A DNA stretch of 64,000 nucleotides from Muribaculaceae bacterium Isolate-037 (Harlan) (GTDB taxonomy: Bacteria; Bacteroidota; Bacteroidia; Bacteroidales; Muribaculaceae), in assembly GCA_003762615.1 (NCBI GenBank), contig RIAZ01000001.1:62001-126000 (forward strand), read 5' to 3'. Position numbers and translations under genes: made by a program. Positions 24,206 to 31,679 of the stretch are shown here, piece by piece. Position 1 is the stretch's first letter; the number at the start of each line of letters is the position of its first letter. The notes under the pieces were generated by a model that made no database searches, was not told where the DNA came from, and saw only the letters and a program-made list of their open reading frames with translations.

Positions 24206-25270
24206 TCACACTAATTGAAGATGTGACTTGACGCTCTCGACGGAGGTGTTCAGCAACACTGCAGCCTTGGAGAAGGTAATGGCTTCATCGGCCAGCGCGC
24301 GATAAACCATACGGGCGAAGCGTCCGGATCTCTCGGCGACAGCCCGTGACTTTTCGGCCAACGCCTTGAAATCGGGCAGCCTGTTCTTCTTGGTCTGGTA
24401 GCCGGAATAACGTTTGGCAGTAATGACACCATTCGCATGGAGCGCAGCCATTATGTCATCCACCGATATTCCGAACTGACGCTGTATGTCGGTAAGCTCC
24501 GACAATGATATGTCATGTCGGGTATTGCCGACCTTGGCCTTCAGTACGCTTACAGGCAGCAGGAACTCACTGGCGAAAACATTACAGATATTCTCCACCT
24601 CTTTTGACGGAACGTCATCAGGAATATCAAACAGAAGATGCCCCAGTTCATGCAGGGCAGTGAAGCGTTTGCGCTCAGTGACAAAACCGCCGTTTATGAC
24701 AATGAGAGGTATTGAGCCGTTGGCATATCCGCTGAGTCCGTCGAAATCCTTGTCTTCGGCAATCTCTATGACCTTGACGCCGTTTTCTTCAAGAACCTCA
24801 ATGACATTTGAAACACCGTCATTGCCGAGTCCGAGATAATTCCTTATCTCCATGGCATGGACAGCAGCCTCTTCGGCGGTACGCACTGTCTTGCGCGGCA
24901 TGGAGAAATCGGTCGAGCAGCCACAAAGCTGTTCAACCTCCAGATAACGCTCCAGTTCCTCTCGTACCCTCTCCCTCACGGCAGAGGCCATCCGTTCCGG
25001 GAAACGCGGCTTTTTGCGGAACTCCACATGATTGACCTCCACAGTGAACGGACGAAAGAAATAGTCAATCTTGACACCCAGCGCGGCGGCGAGTGCTATA
25101 AGCACCCGACTGTCAGGCATCATAAGACCTTTCTCATACTTGTTTATGGACTGGCGGGTAATTGCCGGAGTGACTGATTGAGAGAGTTTTTCCAAAGAAA
25201 ATCCCTTAATCAGCCTTGCCTGACGCAACCGGCGTGAAAATATATCGTTTGCTTGCTTGTTCATATCCAT
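24206..25270 (-). CDS. XRE HTH - ImmA/IrrE metallopeptidase protein
   Basis: The 354-residue protein has an XRE helix-turn-helix (about 12-68, FSLEKLSQSVTPAITRQSIN), a linker, and an ImmA/IrrE (DUF955) zinc peptidase with HELGH (207-211) and a downstream Glu in NVFASEFLLP (about E235). A C-terminal wHTH-like part follows, ending SVESVKSHLQLV. Such proteins repress their own promoter and can cleave a repressor, or act as antitoxin to the neighbouring PIN protein. The promoter carries a 9-bp inverted repeat over the -33/-7 region, which fits autoregulation. It leads a three-gene operon. Confidence 0.85.
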   Translation of the reverse strand: MDMNKQANDIFSRRLRQARLIKGFSLEKLSQSVTPAITRQSINKYEKGLMMPDSRVLIALAAALGVKIDYFFRPFTVEVNHVEFRKKPRFPERMASAVRERVREELERYLEVEQLCGCSTDFSMPRKTVRTAEEAAVHAMEIRNYLGLGNDGVSNVIEVLEENGVKVIEIAEDKDFDGLSGYANGSIPLIVINGGFVTERKRFTALHELGHLLFDIPDDVPSKEVENICNVFASEFLLPVSVLKAKVGNTRHDISLSELTDIQRQFGISVDDIMAALHANGVITAKRYSGYQTKKNRLPDFKALAEKSRAVAERSGRFARMVYRALADEAITFSKAAVLLNTSVESVKSHLQLV

Positions 25271-25281
25271 GCTATAATTTA

Positions 25282-25317
25282 GTTGACAAAGTTAACAAAT
25301 ATATTTTATTTGTCAAC
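25282..25317 (-). promoter_or_regulatory. Promoter and inverted-repeat operator of the XRE-ImmA operon
   Basis: GTTGACAAA (25282-25290) and TTTGTCAAC (25309-25317) form a perfect 9-bp inverted repeat. On the minus strand the -7 TAACTTTG (25294-25287) and a -33 TTG 19 bp upstream both fall inside it, so repressor binding would block RNA polymerase. Confidence 0.65.
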
Positions 25318-25372
25318 CACAATAAGGGGGGGGAAATGTTCGCATTCCGCGAATTATCCCCTCCCTGTGCGA

Positions 25373-26737
25373 TTATTCCATAAGCCCGATAAGCTCTTTC
25401 TTCATATCGTCGTCTATGTCGCGGTATCGCGAGAATGCCCGGCTGCCTTCTTTGTGGCCGCTCAACGCACCGACGAGATTCGGGTCTTTCACCTTCTTGT
25501 AAAGGTTGCCTACGAATGTGCGCCGGGCAAGGTGACTGCTTGCTATCTCGTTTATAGGACGCTGCTCCTCCTCCCCGGTGGTGGGGTTGAGAATCGTTAC
25601 GATTCTCGTTATCCCACACTCCTTAAATATCTTCTTGATGGCCACGTTGTATTTCTGCGAGCTTATGAACGGCAAGATCCGCCCCTCGCTGTCCTCTCCC
25701 TTGTAGCGGTCGAGAATATCCTTTGCCCTTTGGGTAAGTGGCACACGTATCACATTAGGACGCTCCCCCTTGGTCTTGCTGGCTATATACTCCACCGCGT
25801 CATTTATAATGTTGCCCGGAGTAAGGCGCATAAGGTCGGATATGCGGCAGCCTATGCAGCAATGGAATATGAAGATGTCACGCTGGACTGCAAGCGACTT
25901 GTTGGCCGACAGGTCAAAATCCGCAATGCGGTCGCGTTCTTCAAGAGTTATGTAGTAAGGTGTGCCGTAATGCTCCGTGGTCTTACCTTTGTATTTCACA
26001 AACGGATTGTTGGTGGTAAGTCCTTCCTCAATGGCCCAGTGGAAGAATGTGCGCAGACAGGCGAATATGTTTATTATGGTATTGTCGCCTTTGGGGAACG
26101 GACGGCGTGATTTTCGCGCCTTTCTCGTTTCCGCCGGGTATTGCTCGAATATCCTGGGGTATTTGTCAAATATCTCTGGCTCGTTGCGCAGGAAACGTTC
26201 ATAATCCTCCAGTATGTCGGTTGTGAACATCTCGAAGTCAAGTTTTGCAGGTAGCTGACGCTTCACTTTCCGGTAAAGTTCAAACCTGTGCAGGCTACGG
26301 CTCAATACACCATATCTGCGGTGACGCCACTCCGAAAGTCCGCGCTTTGTCGGAAATTCCTCCACAAGCTCGATGAACTTCTTTTGCAGCTTCTCCTCAA
26401 CCTCCTTAGGCTTGCGCTCGCGCTTGGGATGATGAAAGCGGTCGATCTCCTTGGTAAGAAATTCTTTGGTAAGACGCTCTACGGGATTGTCCTCGCACAA
26501 CGCATAGATGTAATCTTCAAGATCTCGAATCTTTCGTTCAAGTTCTTTCAATTCAGCAATCTCTTCCTGGTTGGCGCGAGGCTTGACTATCGTTCCTGCA
26601 TTGAAACGCGACGGCTTGATATATATGCCGCTCTTCAGGCGGAGTTTTATGTCTTTGGTGAGGCTAAGCCTGAATTGTATTTCAGACCTGCCATTTCCTT
26701 CCACTTTGGAAGATAAATAACGTTTGATACTTGCCAT
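25373..26737 (-). CDS. Tyrosine recombinase (integrase) of the element
   Basis: From the ATG at 26737 (MASIKRYLSSK; the frame extends 3 codons upstream to a TTG) the product is 454 residues. It has an N-terminal arm-binding domain, a SAM-like core-binding domain (about 115-245) and a catalytic domain. Numbering from the TTG, the active-site residues are Arg in GCRISDL (R301), the Lys of ASKTKGE, HLARR (H405, R408), SGHKEG (H431) and the nucleophile Tyr in FSRYRD (Y441). All are present, so it should be active. It should catalyse integration and excision of the element whose end lies between this gene and about 27,100. Confidence 0.9.
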   Translation of the reverse strand: MASIKRYLSSKVEGNGRSEIQFRLSLTKDIKLRLKSGIYIKPSRFNAGTIVKPRANQEEIAELKELERKIRDLEDYIYALCEDNPVERLTKEFLTKEIDRFHHPKRERKPKEVEEKLQKKFIELVEEFPTKRGLSEWRHRRYGVLSRSLHRFELYRKVKRQLPAKLDFEMFTTDILEDYERFLRNEPEIFDKYPRIFEQYPAETRKARKSRRPFPKGDNTIINIFACLRTFFHWAIEEGLTTNNPFVKYKGKTTEHYGTPYYITLEERDRIADFDLSANKSLAVQRDIFIFHCCIGCRISDLMRLTPGNIINDAVEYIASKTKGERPNVIRVPLTQRAKDILDRYKGEDSEGRILPFISSQKYNVAIKKIFKECGITRIVTILNPTTGEEEQRPINEIASSHLARRTFVGNLYKKVKDPNLVGALSGHKEGSRAFSRYRDIDDDMKKELIGLME

Positions 26738-26881
26738 GGAGGACAAAAATTTTATGGTGGAGAGGACAAGAAATTAAGTGTTAAAATGCGTTTTATGCCG
26801 CATCAACGCTCCGTATCCTCATTTACAAAGTTAGCAATTAATTCTTTAACGGCAAAATATTTTGTCCTCCTTTTGTCCTCC
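26738..26881 (-). promoter_or_regulatory. Integrase promoter and three copies of an 11-bp repeat
   Basis: On the minus strand, -33 TTTG (26856-26853) and -7 TAACTTTG (26833-26826) are separated by 19 bp. TTTTGTCCTCC occurs in tandem at 26860-26870 and 26871-26881 and, inverted, at 26738-26748 against the integrase ATG. These could be arm-type integrase sites or operators. Confidence 0.55.
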
Positions 26882-27052
26882 TATTTGATTTCTGCCGATT
26901 CTTTATGAAAGCGAATGACACCTATTTTTACAATTGAATTTTTGTAACATACTTATATATAAATACTTGTCAATTTTTCCAAAACTCGAACCCACTTCCA
27001 TATCCTTGCATAGCCTTTCATTTGGTTGCTTCTGTTCTGGGCACCTCTGAGA
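26882..27052. other. Probable right end of the integrative element
   Basis: AT-rich, gene-free stretch between the integrase promoter and a strong terminator. A junction (att) is expected here from integrase position, but with one end in view no core can be defined. Confidence 0.35.
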
Positions 27053-27099
27053 AGAGATAAGATTCTGAAAAAATACAGTTTCTTATCTCTTTTTTTTCT
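27053..27099 (+). terminator. Strong Rho-independent terminator
   Basis: AGAGATAAGA (27053-27062) pairs with TCTTATCTCT (27081-27090), followed by eight T's. No plus-strand gene precedes it within the window, so it may belong to a chromosomal transcript separated from its gene by the element insertion. Confidence 0.75.
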
Positions 27100-27159
27100 T
27101 TAACATTGCACCGATTTTGCACCGAAGAAAATTTATTCAACAATGTTATACTTCAAATA

Positions 27160-27591
27160 ATGGAAAATATTCCACCTGAAATAAATAATATAGAACCAAA
27201 CTATTGGGAAGCATTAAAAAATCCTGATAGTCTGTTTTATGCCTTTTGGTTATCTGTTGCTCTTTTGGTATTTATGTCATTGTTAAAATATTTGGTGTCA
27301 AAAGAATCTGAACGGAAAGACTGGGGACTGCTGGCACTTGAATTGCCAATTGATTTATGTTTAGTTGTAATCACAGTTATAATAACAGGTTTTATGAAAG
27401 AGCCTAATTTTGCATTAGGAATTGTACTTGTTGTGATAAGCTTAGTGGTATCAATAATATGCTGTCATTTTAGACAGTGTTCTATCAGACACAGTTATGA
27501 TGAAAAAGGACTTAAGGTATATTTATTTGGCATCCTTGATGTCATTCTCGCTATAGCCTGGATTTGTTTTATTTACCTACAAATAATTTAA
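27160..27591 (+). CDS. Small multi-pass membrane protein (defence cassette)
   Basis: ATG 27160 is chosen (MENIPPEINNIEPNYWEALK). The longer TTG-initiated frame runs into a GCACCGA repeat. The 143-residue product has about four transmembrane segments (AFWLSVALLVFMSLL, LCLVVITVIITGF, LGIVLVVISLVVSIICC and a C-terminal VILAIAWICFIYL). No family is recognised. It is followed after 3 bp by the TIR/NDT-like gene, so the pair is probably a membrane complex. Confidence 0.6.
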   Translation: MENIPPEINNIEPNYWEALKNPDSLFYAFWLSVALLVFMSLLKYLVSKESERKDWGLLALELPIDLCLVVITVIITGFMKEPNFALGIVLVVISLVVSIICCHFRQCSIRHSYDEKGLKVYLFGILDVILAIAWICFIYLQII

Positions 27592-27594
27592 GAT

Positions 27595-28290
27595 ATGTCT
27601 GAATTTATAATATATGCCTCTCTCGTGGCTAGCATTTTATCGTTAGGGTATTGCCTATATATATATCGTATGAGGAGGAAATACACCAAAGAAAATGATA
27701 AGGCTTCTATTACTGGTCAACGCAAAAGGCTAGAGAACCAAATATATAGTTTAAATGAAATTTTGTTAGGGGATCCAGAACGCTTATTTGACAATACAAA
27801 GCTGCTATTACAATTTCCTGATAAAGATTTGAGCATAAACTCTGTTATTCCAAACCATTCTTTTTACAAAGATCTGGGGATTGACCTTGGAAACGTAAAG
27901 GTCAAGGACAAGACTGTTTTTTGCCTAATGCCATTTCATAAATCTTTTGATAAAACGTATTTAACTATTAAAGACGCTTGTCAGTCTAATGGATATGAGT
28001 GTTATAGAAGTGACACACCATATAATCCTGGTAAATTATTGAATCAAATTGTCCAATTAATTTTGGATTCTCAATTAATTGTGGCGGTGTTGGATGGGAA
28101 GAATCCCAACGTGTTTTATGAAATTGGACTAGCACATAGCATTGGGAAAACCGTGATTTTAATAGCAAATATGAGTAATGTCAAGGACATTCCTTTCGAT
28201 TTGAGGTCTGACCGATTATTGCTTTATTCTAACCCTAAGGATCTAAAGAACAAGCTTTCTAATATTTTAGGAACCATTCACTATGTTTGA
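27595..28290 (+). CDS. Membrane-tethered nucleoside deoxyribosyltransferase/TIR-like protein
   Basis: The 231-residue protein has one N-terminal membrane helix (about 4-24), a linker, then a Rossmann-like domain (107-215). The motifs are VFCLMPFHKSFDKTY, the Asp-containing AVLDGKNPNVFYEIGLAH (E176, the position of the catalytic Glu in nucleoside deoxyribosyltransferases), and IPFDLRSDR. Relatives (NDT-like and TIR-like nucleotide-processing domains) occur as effectors in anti-phage systems. NAD+ or nucleotide cleavage at the membrane is inferred. It overlaps the zinc-ribbon gene by 8 bp. Confidence 0.65.
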   Translation: MSEFIIYASLVASILSLGYCLYIYRMRRKYTKENDKASITGQRKRLENQIYSLNEILLGDPERLFDNTKLLLQFPDKDLSINSVIPNHSFYKDLGIDLGNVKVKDKTVFCLMPFHKSFDKTYLTIKDACQSNGYECYRSDTPYNPGKLLNQIVQLILDSQLIVAVLDGKNPNVFYEIGLAHSIGKTVILIANMSNVKDIPFDLRSDRLLLYSNPKDLKNKLSNILGTIHYV

Positions 28291-28546
28291 CGAAAAAACT
28301 AAAATAGAGATTATAAAAAGACTGTCGGAAAGAATTCCTTCGTTTGAATGTCCAATTTGCCATAATAAGAACTTTAGTATTGTAGACGGATTTCTAATAC
28401 AAGGTATTCAGCATCAAATGGATAGCATAGTATTAGGGAATGGCCCTATGGTGCCTTCTGTAGCACTCGTATGTACTCATTGTGGCTTTATGTCACAGCA
28501 TAATCTTGGTATCCTAGGAATGATAAATAGAGATTCTCTAGAATAA
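28283..28546 (+). CDS. Small zinc-ribbon protein (defence cassette)
   Basis: An 87-residue protein with a four-cysteine ribbon: CPIC (23-26) and CTHC (64-67). It includes FSIVDGFLIQGIQHQ between the pairs and a hydrophobic VPSVALVC strand. It overlaps the TIR/NDT-like gene by 8 bp, so translation is coupled. It may be a sensor or regulator of that effector; no direct evidence. Confidence 0.6.
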   Translation: MFDEKTKIEIIKRLSERIPSFECPICHNKNFSIVDGFLIQGIQHQMDSIVLGNGPMVPSVALVCTHCGFMSQHNLGILGMINRDSLE

Positions 28547-28663
28547 CAAAATACAGAACTTATTGATATTTGTGGTAGTTCTCCGTCCAAATTATTACGG
28601 ATTAAAACGAAGTGAAATAGGCGTATATCCCTATATAACATATCATAATTCACTCAAAGACTT

Positions 28664-28698
28664 AAAAGAGCCACTCAACTTGGATTGAATGGCTCTTT
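28664..28698 (-). terminator. Terminator of the Ssp-like operon (bidirectional hairpin)
   Basis: AAAGAGCCA (28665-28673) pairs with TGGCTCTTT (28690-28698), extended by near-pairing CTCAA/TTGAA. Reading the minus strand, a T run follows. It sits 3 bp past the stop of the operon's last gene and could also stop the plus-strand cassette. Confidence 0.75.
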
Positions 28699-28700
28699 GA

Positions 28701-29288
28701 TTATAGTTCTTCTGGAAGATCGTCTGAGTCTTGTGCCTGTTGCTCTTCTTCTTTTTGTTGAGGGATGAACTGAAGGAATAGACGGAGGAAGGCTTTGTCT
28801 CGGAAGAAGTAGTCGGGGTTGTCAATCAATTGCTCTTCCATGTAATAGAGACCGAAGTTGGCGTATTCTTCCATTTTCTCCACAAGAGCATCGACCACTT
28901 TTCGAGGTGTTACTTTTGGGTCTCCTTTATCGAGTGCAATCAAGTCTATGTCTGTTTTTGCTATGAGAGCAGCAAAGATATAGTCTCTTATCGCTCCATA
29001 AGTCTGACGGATGCCGCGAGTCTCAATATTGCCCCAGTACTGTATAGCCTGACCACAAGTTTTCCGCTCCTCTTTATCATCTGTCAGTTTACGAGTCTGG
29101 TCGAAATATAACCCTATAAAGAAAGCAATTATAAAGATTTCATAACCGGCCCCGAATATTTTTCCTCGGGTTTCTGAAAGTGAGGTATTCCCCTTGCCGT
29201 AATCGGCAAAGGTCTTGAAAATGGGCTCTTCAAAGCGTTTCTCCCATTCCGGGTTGCGTTTGGCCCAAAGGTCATACAGCTTCTCCAT
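28701..29288 (-). CDS. Last gene of the Ssp-like operon, 195-residue helical protein
   Basis: A soluble helical protein with GKGNTSLSETRGKIFGAGYE then IFIIAFFIGLYFDQTRKL, a central RGIRQTYGAIRDYIFAALIA, and an acidic C-terminal tail (about 178-195). Not a classical DndE (which is about 110-130 residues with a different motif). The start is 1 bp from the SMC-like gene stop, so it is almost certainly in the same operon. It may be a partner of the SMC-like ATPase in the effector module (inference). Confidence 0.65.
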   Translation of the reverse strand: MEKLYDLWAKRNPEWEKRFEEPIFKTFADYGKGNTSLSETRGKIFGAGYEIFIIAFFIGLYFDQTRKLTDDKEERKTCGQAIQYWGNIETRGIRQTYGAIRDYIFAALIAKTDIDLIALDKGDPKVTPRKVVDALVEKMEEYANFGLYYMEEQLIDNPDYFFRDKAFLRLFLQFIPQQKEEEQQAQDSDDLPEEL

Positions 29289-29289
29289 A

Positions 29290-31449
29290 TTACTTTATAG
29301 GGGTTATAATGGTTCGAATTGTTGAAAGATCATCTTGATTGAAGCCTGCTTCTTTCTGGATGCGGTAGACTGTGCATGTTAGCTGGTCTATCTTAGCTTC
29401 GTCTATGTTGCCACGGTCATCAAGGAAATCTTTAGTTACGATGATGCATTGCTTCTCAATACTGTCTATAATGTTGTAGAATCCACTTTCCTTCATTCCT
29501 CCGAACGATGAAGTCGGAGCATCGAAAATCAGAGGATAATTCTCATCTCTTTTGCTGCTAGTAAGGTCTGAGATAGCGAATAGCACGGACATGTACATTG
29601 TGGTGAGTTGGGAACCAGATGGATCCGTTATAGCTCTTCCATTTGTACTAAGAAGTCTAATTTCCGTTGTATCCTGACTTGTGCGGACCAGTTTTATGAT
29701 ACCATGGAAGTCTTGTGTATTCAAACGCTCCAAATACTCATTGGCAAGAGTCTGAATTTCAAATAAGAAGCGAGTAAGGTTGAATTCCTTTGCTTCTTTG
29801 AAGGCTTCGGAGATATTACGTAAAATGATATGAACCTTTTGATAAACCTTAGCCATGCTGCTGCCGGGATTAAGGCTGTCATACCTATCTTCTATTTCCT
29901 TTTTAAGAGCTTCTGCCTTACGAAGTTCTTCACGCAATTCCACGAGCCTCTTCTCGGCCTTTCCCTTTTGCTCGAAAAAGCCTTTAAGGTTTTGAAAATC
30001 GAGGTCAAGCTGTTCTTCTGTTACGCCTTCTACTTGAATCAACAAACGCGCTTTGTCATCCAATGCATCTTGAAGTTTTTCTTCTGCTTTGGCAAGTTCC
30101 CTTTTGAAGGTTTCCAGCAGCTCCAATCTGTCGTAAATTGTACCAGATAATTCCGATATATCCTGAGCCTTGCTTCCCCCCAGAGAAATACTGAGATTAT
30201 GCATTTGCTCAATATATCGGTTTACGAAGAGTTCTTCTTCCTTAGGTTTTTCTTCTTGAGCTTTTTTCTTTTCTTCGAGGTGCTTTTTGAACTCGTTGAG
30301 CTTTGCGACCATGAATTCATATGCATCAGTGCCTTTAGCCGCCGGTCTGCCACACACTTTGCATATCTCATCATCAATCATCTCTTGCATGGTTTCTTGA
30401 TCGGGCAAGTACCATGGAAGCCTAGATGTACCATTTGCCAATGAAGAAATCTCATCAAGGACTTCCTGACGACCTTCTTCTTTAGCTCTTTGAGCAACAA
30501 AAAGGTCATGGAGCCTACGTTTCTCCTTACTAAACGCTGATGCCTTCTCTCGGAACTCCTTTAATATTGGACTGAAAGAAGCCAATATCCAAAGTTTGTC
30601 CAACAGATTTACGTTGAAGTTCTGTGCGCTGATTCTGCTTTTCCATTGAAGTACGTCTTCTTCTCTGGCTTTTATCAGTTTTTTGAGTTCCTGATACCGC
30701 TCACTCGCCTCTTGATTTTTCTCAAGCACCTCGATTCTCGAAGCGAAGAGGTCTGCGCTTTTTTCGGTGTCTCTTATATCTCGACGGGTATTGTTGATGC
30801 GCGCATTAACTTCCGTTTTTTGTCCTTCAAGAATATGTGCCTCACGTTCTGTCTTTTTATCGTTTTTACACTCTTTCTCATAGGCAGTTCCCGATTTGGC
30901 TTCAAACTCATCTGTCATTTCGACATACTCGTCAAACTCTCGAATGTCGGAAAGTTTATCAACGAGCATTTTGAGAGCATCCGGATCATCGAAAACATTC
31001 AATGTGCTCTCTCCTTTAAACATACTGTAACGTTGGATAAAGGAATCGAAGCATCGTACTATCAGACTTTTTCCGGTAACCGGGAATCTTTCGGCACCCT
31101 GGGTTTCATAGCCCTTGAATGAGAAGCTACGAGTTATGTACTTGTCTTCGTTTACGCGTTCAACGATGAATGATTTTTCAATCATTTTCTCACCATCGTG
31201 ATCGAATGTCATTGAAACAGAAACAGTCTCCACCTCCCCGATTTCCAATTCGGATTTTCGCATTTCAGAAATGTTGTTTATATCTGCTTTTTCAAGAGCA
31301 GGATCCAACAACCATTTCAGCGCATCGAAGAAAGTGGTCTTTCCATCGCCATTGTCACCTATGATAAGTGTTAGGCCTGAAGTAAAATCGAAGCTACACT
31401 CACCATAGTAACTGCGATAGTTCTTAATGGTTAGATTCTTTATTATCAT
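29290..31449 (-). CDS. DndD/Rad50-like SMC ATPase with zinc hook
   Basis: The 719-residue protein has Walker A GDNGDGKTT (31-39) at the N-terminus, long coiled coils (about 180-345 and 370-600), and a CxxC hook CKVCG (C363, C366) at the centre. The C-terminal ABC part has the signature region DPSGSQLTTMYMSVLFA and Walker B PLIFDAPTSS. DndD in phosphorothioation systems and SMC-like proteins of Ssp effector modules share this layout. It should use ATP to act on DNA ends or strands. It overlaps the 77-residue gene by 4 bases (31446-31449). Confidence 0.8.
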   Translation of the reverse strand: MIIKNLTIKNYRSYYGECSFDFTSGLTLIIGDNGDGKTTFFDALKWLLDPALEKADINNISEMRKSELEIGEVETVSVSMTFDHDGEKMIEKSFIVERVNEDKYITRSFSFKGYETQGAERFPVTGKSLIVRCFDSFIQRYSMFKGESTLNVFDDPDALKMLVDKLSDIREFDEYVEMTDEFEAKSGTAYEKECKNDKKTEREAHILEGQKTEVNARINNTRRDIRDTEKSADLFASRIEVLEKNQEASERYQELKKLIKAREEDVLQWKSRISAQNFNVNLLDKLWILASFSPILKEFREKASAFSKEKRRLHDLFVAQRAKEEGRQEVLDEISSLANGTSRLPWYLPDQETMQEMIDDEICKVCGRPAAKGTDAYEFMVAKLNEFKKHLEEKKKAQEEKPKEEELFVNRYIEQMHNLSISLGGSKAQDISELSGTIYDRLELLETFKRELAKAEEKLQDALDDKARLLIQVEGVTEEQLDLDFQNLKGFFEQKGKAEKRLVELREELRKAEALKKEIEDRYDSLNPGSSMAKVYQKVHIILRNISEAFKEAKEFNLTRFLFEIQTLANEYLERLNTQDFHGIIKLVRTSQDTTEIRLLSTNGRAITDPSGSQLTTMYMSVLFAISDLTSSKRDENYPLIFDAPTSSFGGMKESGFYNIIDSIEKQCIIVTKDFLDDRGNIDEAKIDQLTCTVYRIQKEAGFNQDDLSTIRTIITPIK

Positions 31450-31679
31450 ACCGTCTTCTTAAGATAATCGGTGATTTCGTTATAGATATTCTTGGAAGTA
31501 TTACCTTCAGAGTGGCCTTGAATTATTCTTGCCACTGTACGGACAATTGGATTCAGTGAAACCAACGCCTGATCAAAAGTCGTAAAGTCTTTCTCGCTGT
31601 AGCCACCGACCTCCATCAAGTGTTGGTTCAGAAGAACTGCAGTCAGCATTTTGTCGTTGTTCGTTTTATATCCTATCAT
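31446..31679 (-). CDS. Small protein between helicase and SMC-like genes
   Basis: A 77-residue protein (MIGYKTNNDKMLTAVLLNQH, then FTTFDQALVSLNPIVRTVAR and a GHSEGNTSKNIYNEIT segment). It overlaps both neighbours by 4 bases (ATGA type), strong evidence that it is real and translated in stoichiometric coupling. No family recognised. It may be the small subunit of the effector module. Confidence 0.7.
   Translation of the reverse strand: MIGYKTNNDKMLTAVLLNQHLMEVGGYSEKDFTTFDQALVSLNPIVRTVARIIQGHSEGNTSKNIYNEITDYLKKTV

Noticed and set aside
26975..26995. A GGTTCGAG stretch on the minus strand resembling a tRNA T-loop at the element end
   Set aside because: The flanking bases do not form the T-stem and no other tRNA arms can be found; at most a remnant.
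27106..27159. A longer TTG-initiated N-terminus for the small membrane protein
   Set aside because: It runs through a direct GCACCGA repeat, and the ATG at 27160 begins a normal N-terminus.
28701..29288. Assignment of the 195-residue protein as DndE
   Set aside because: Length and motifs do not fit DndE; only the position suggested it.
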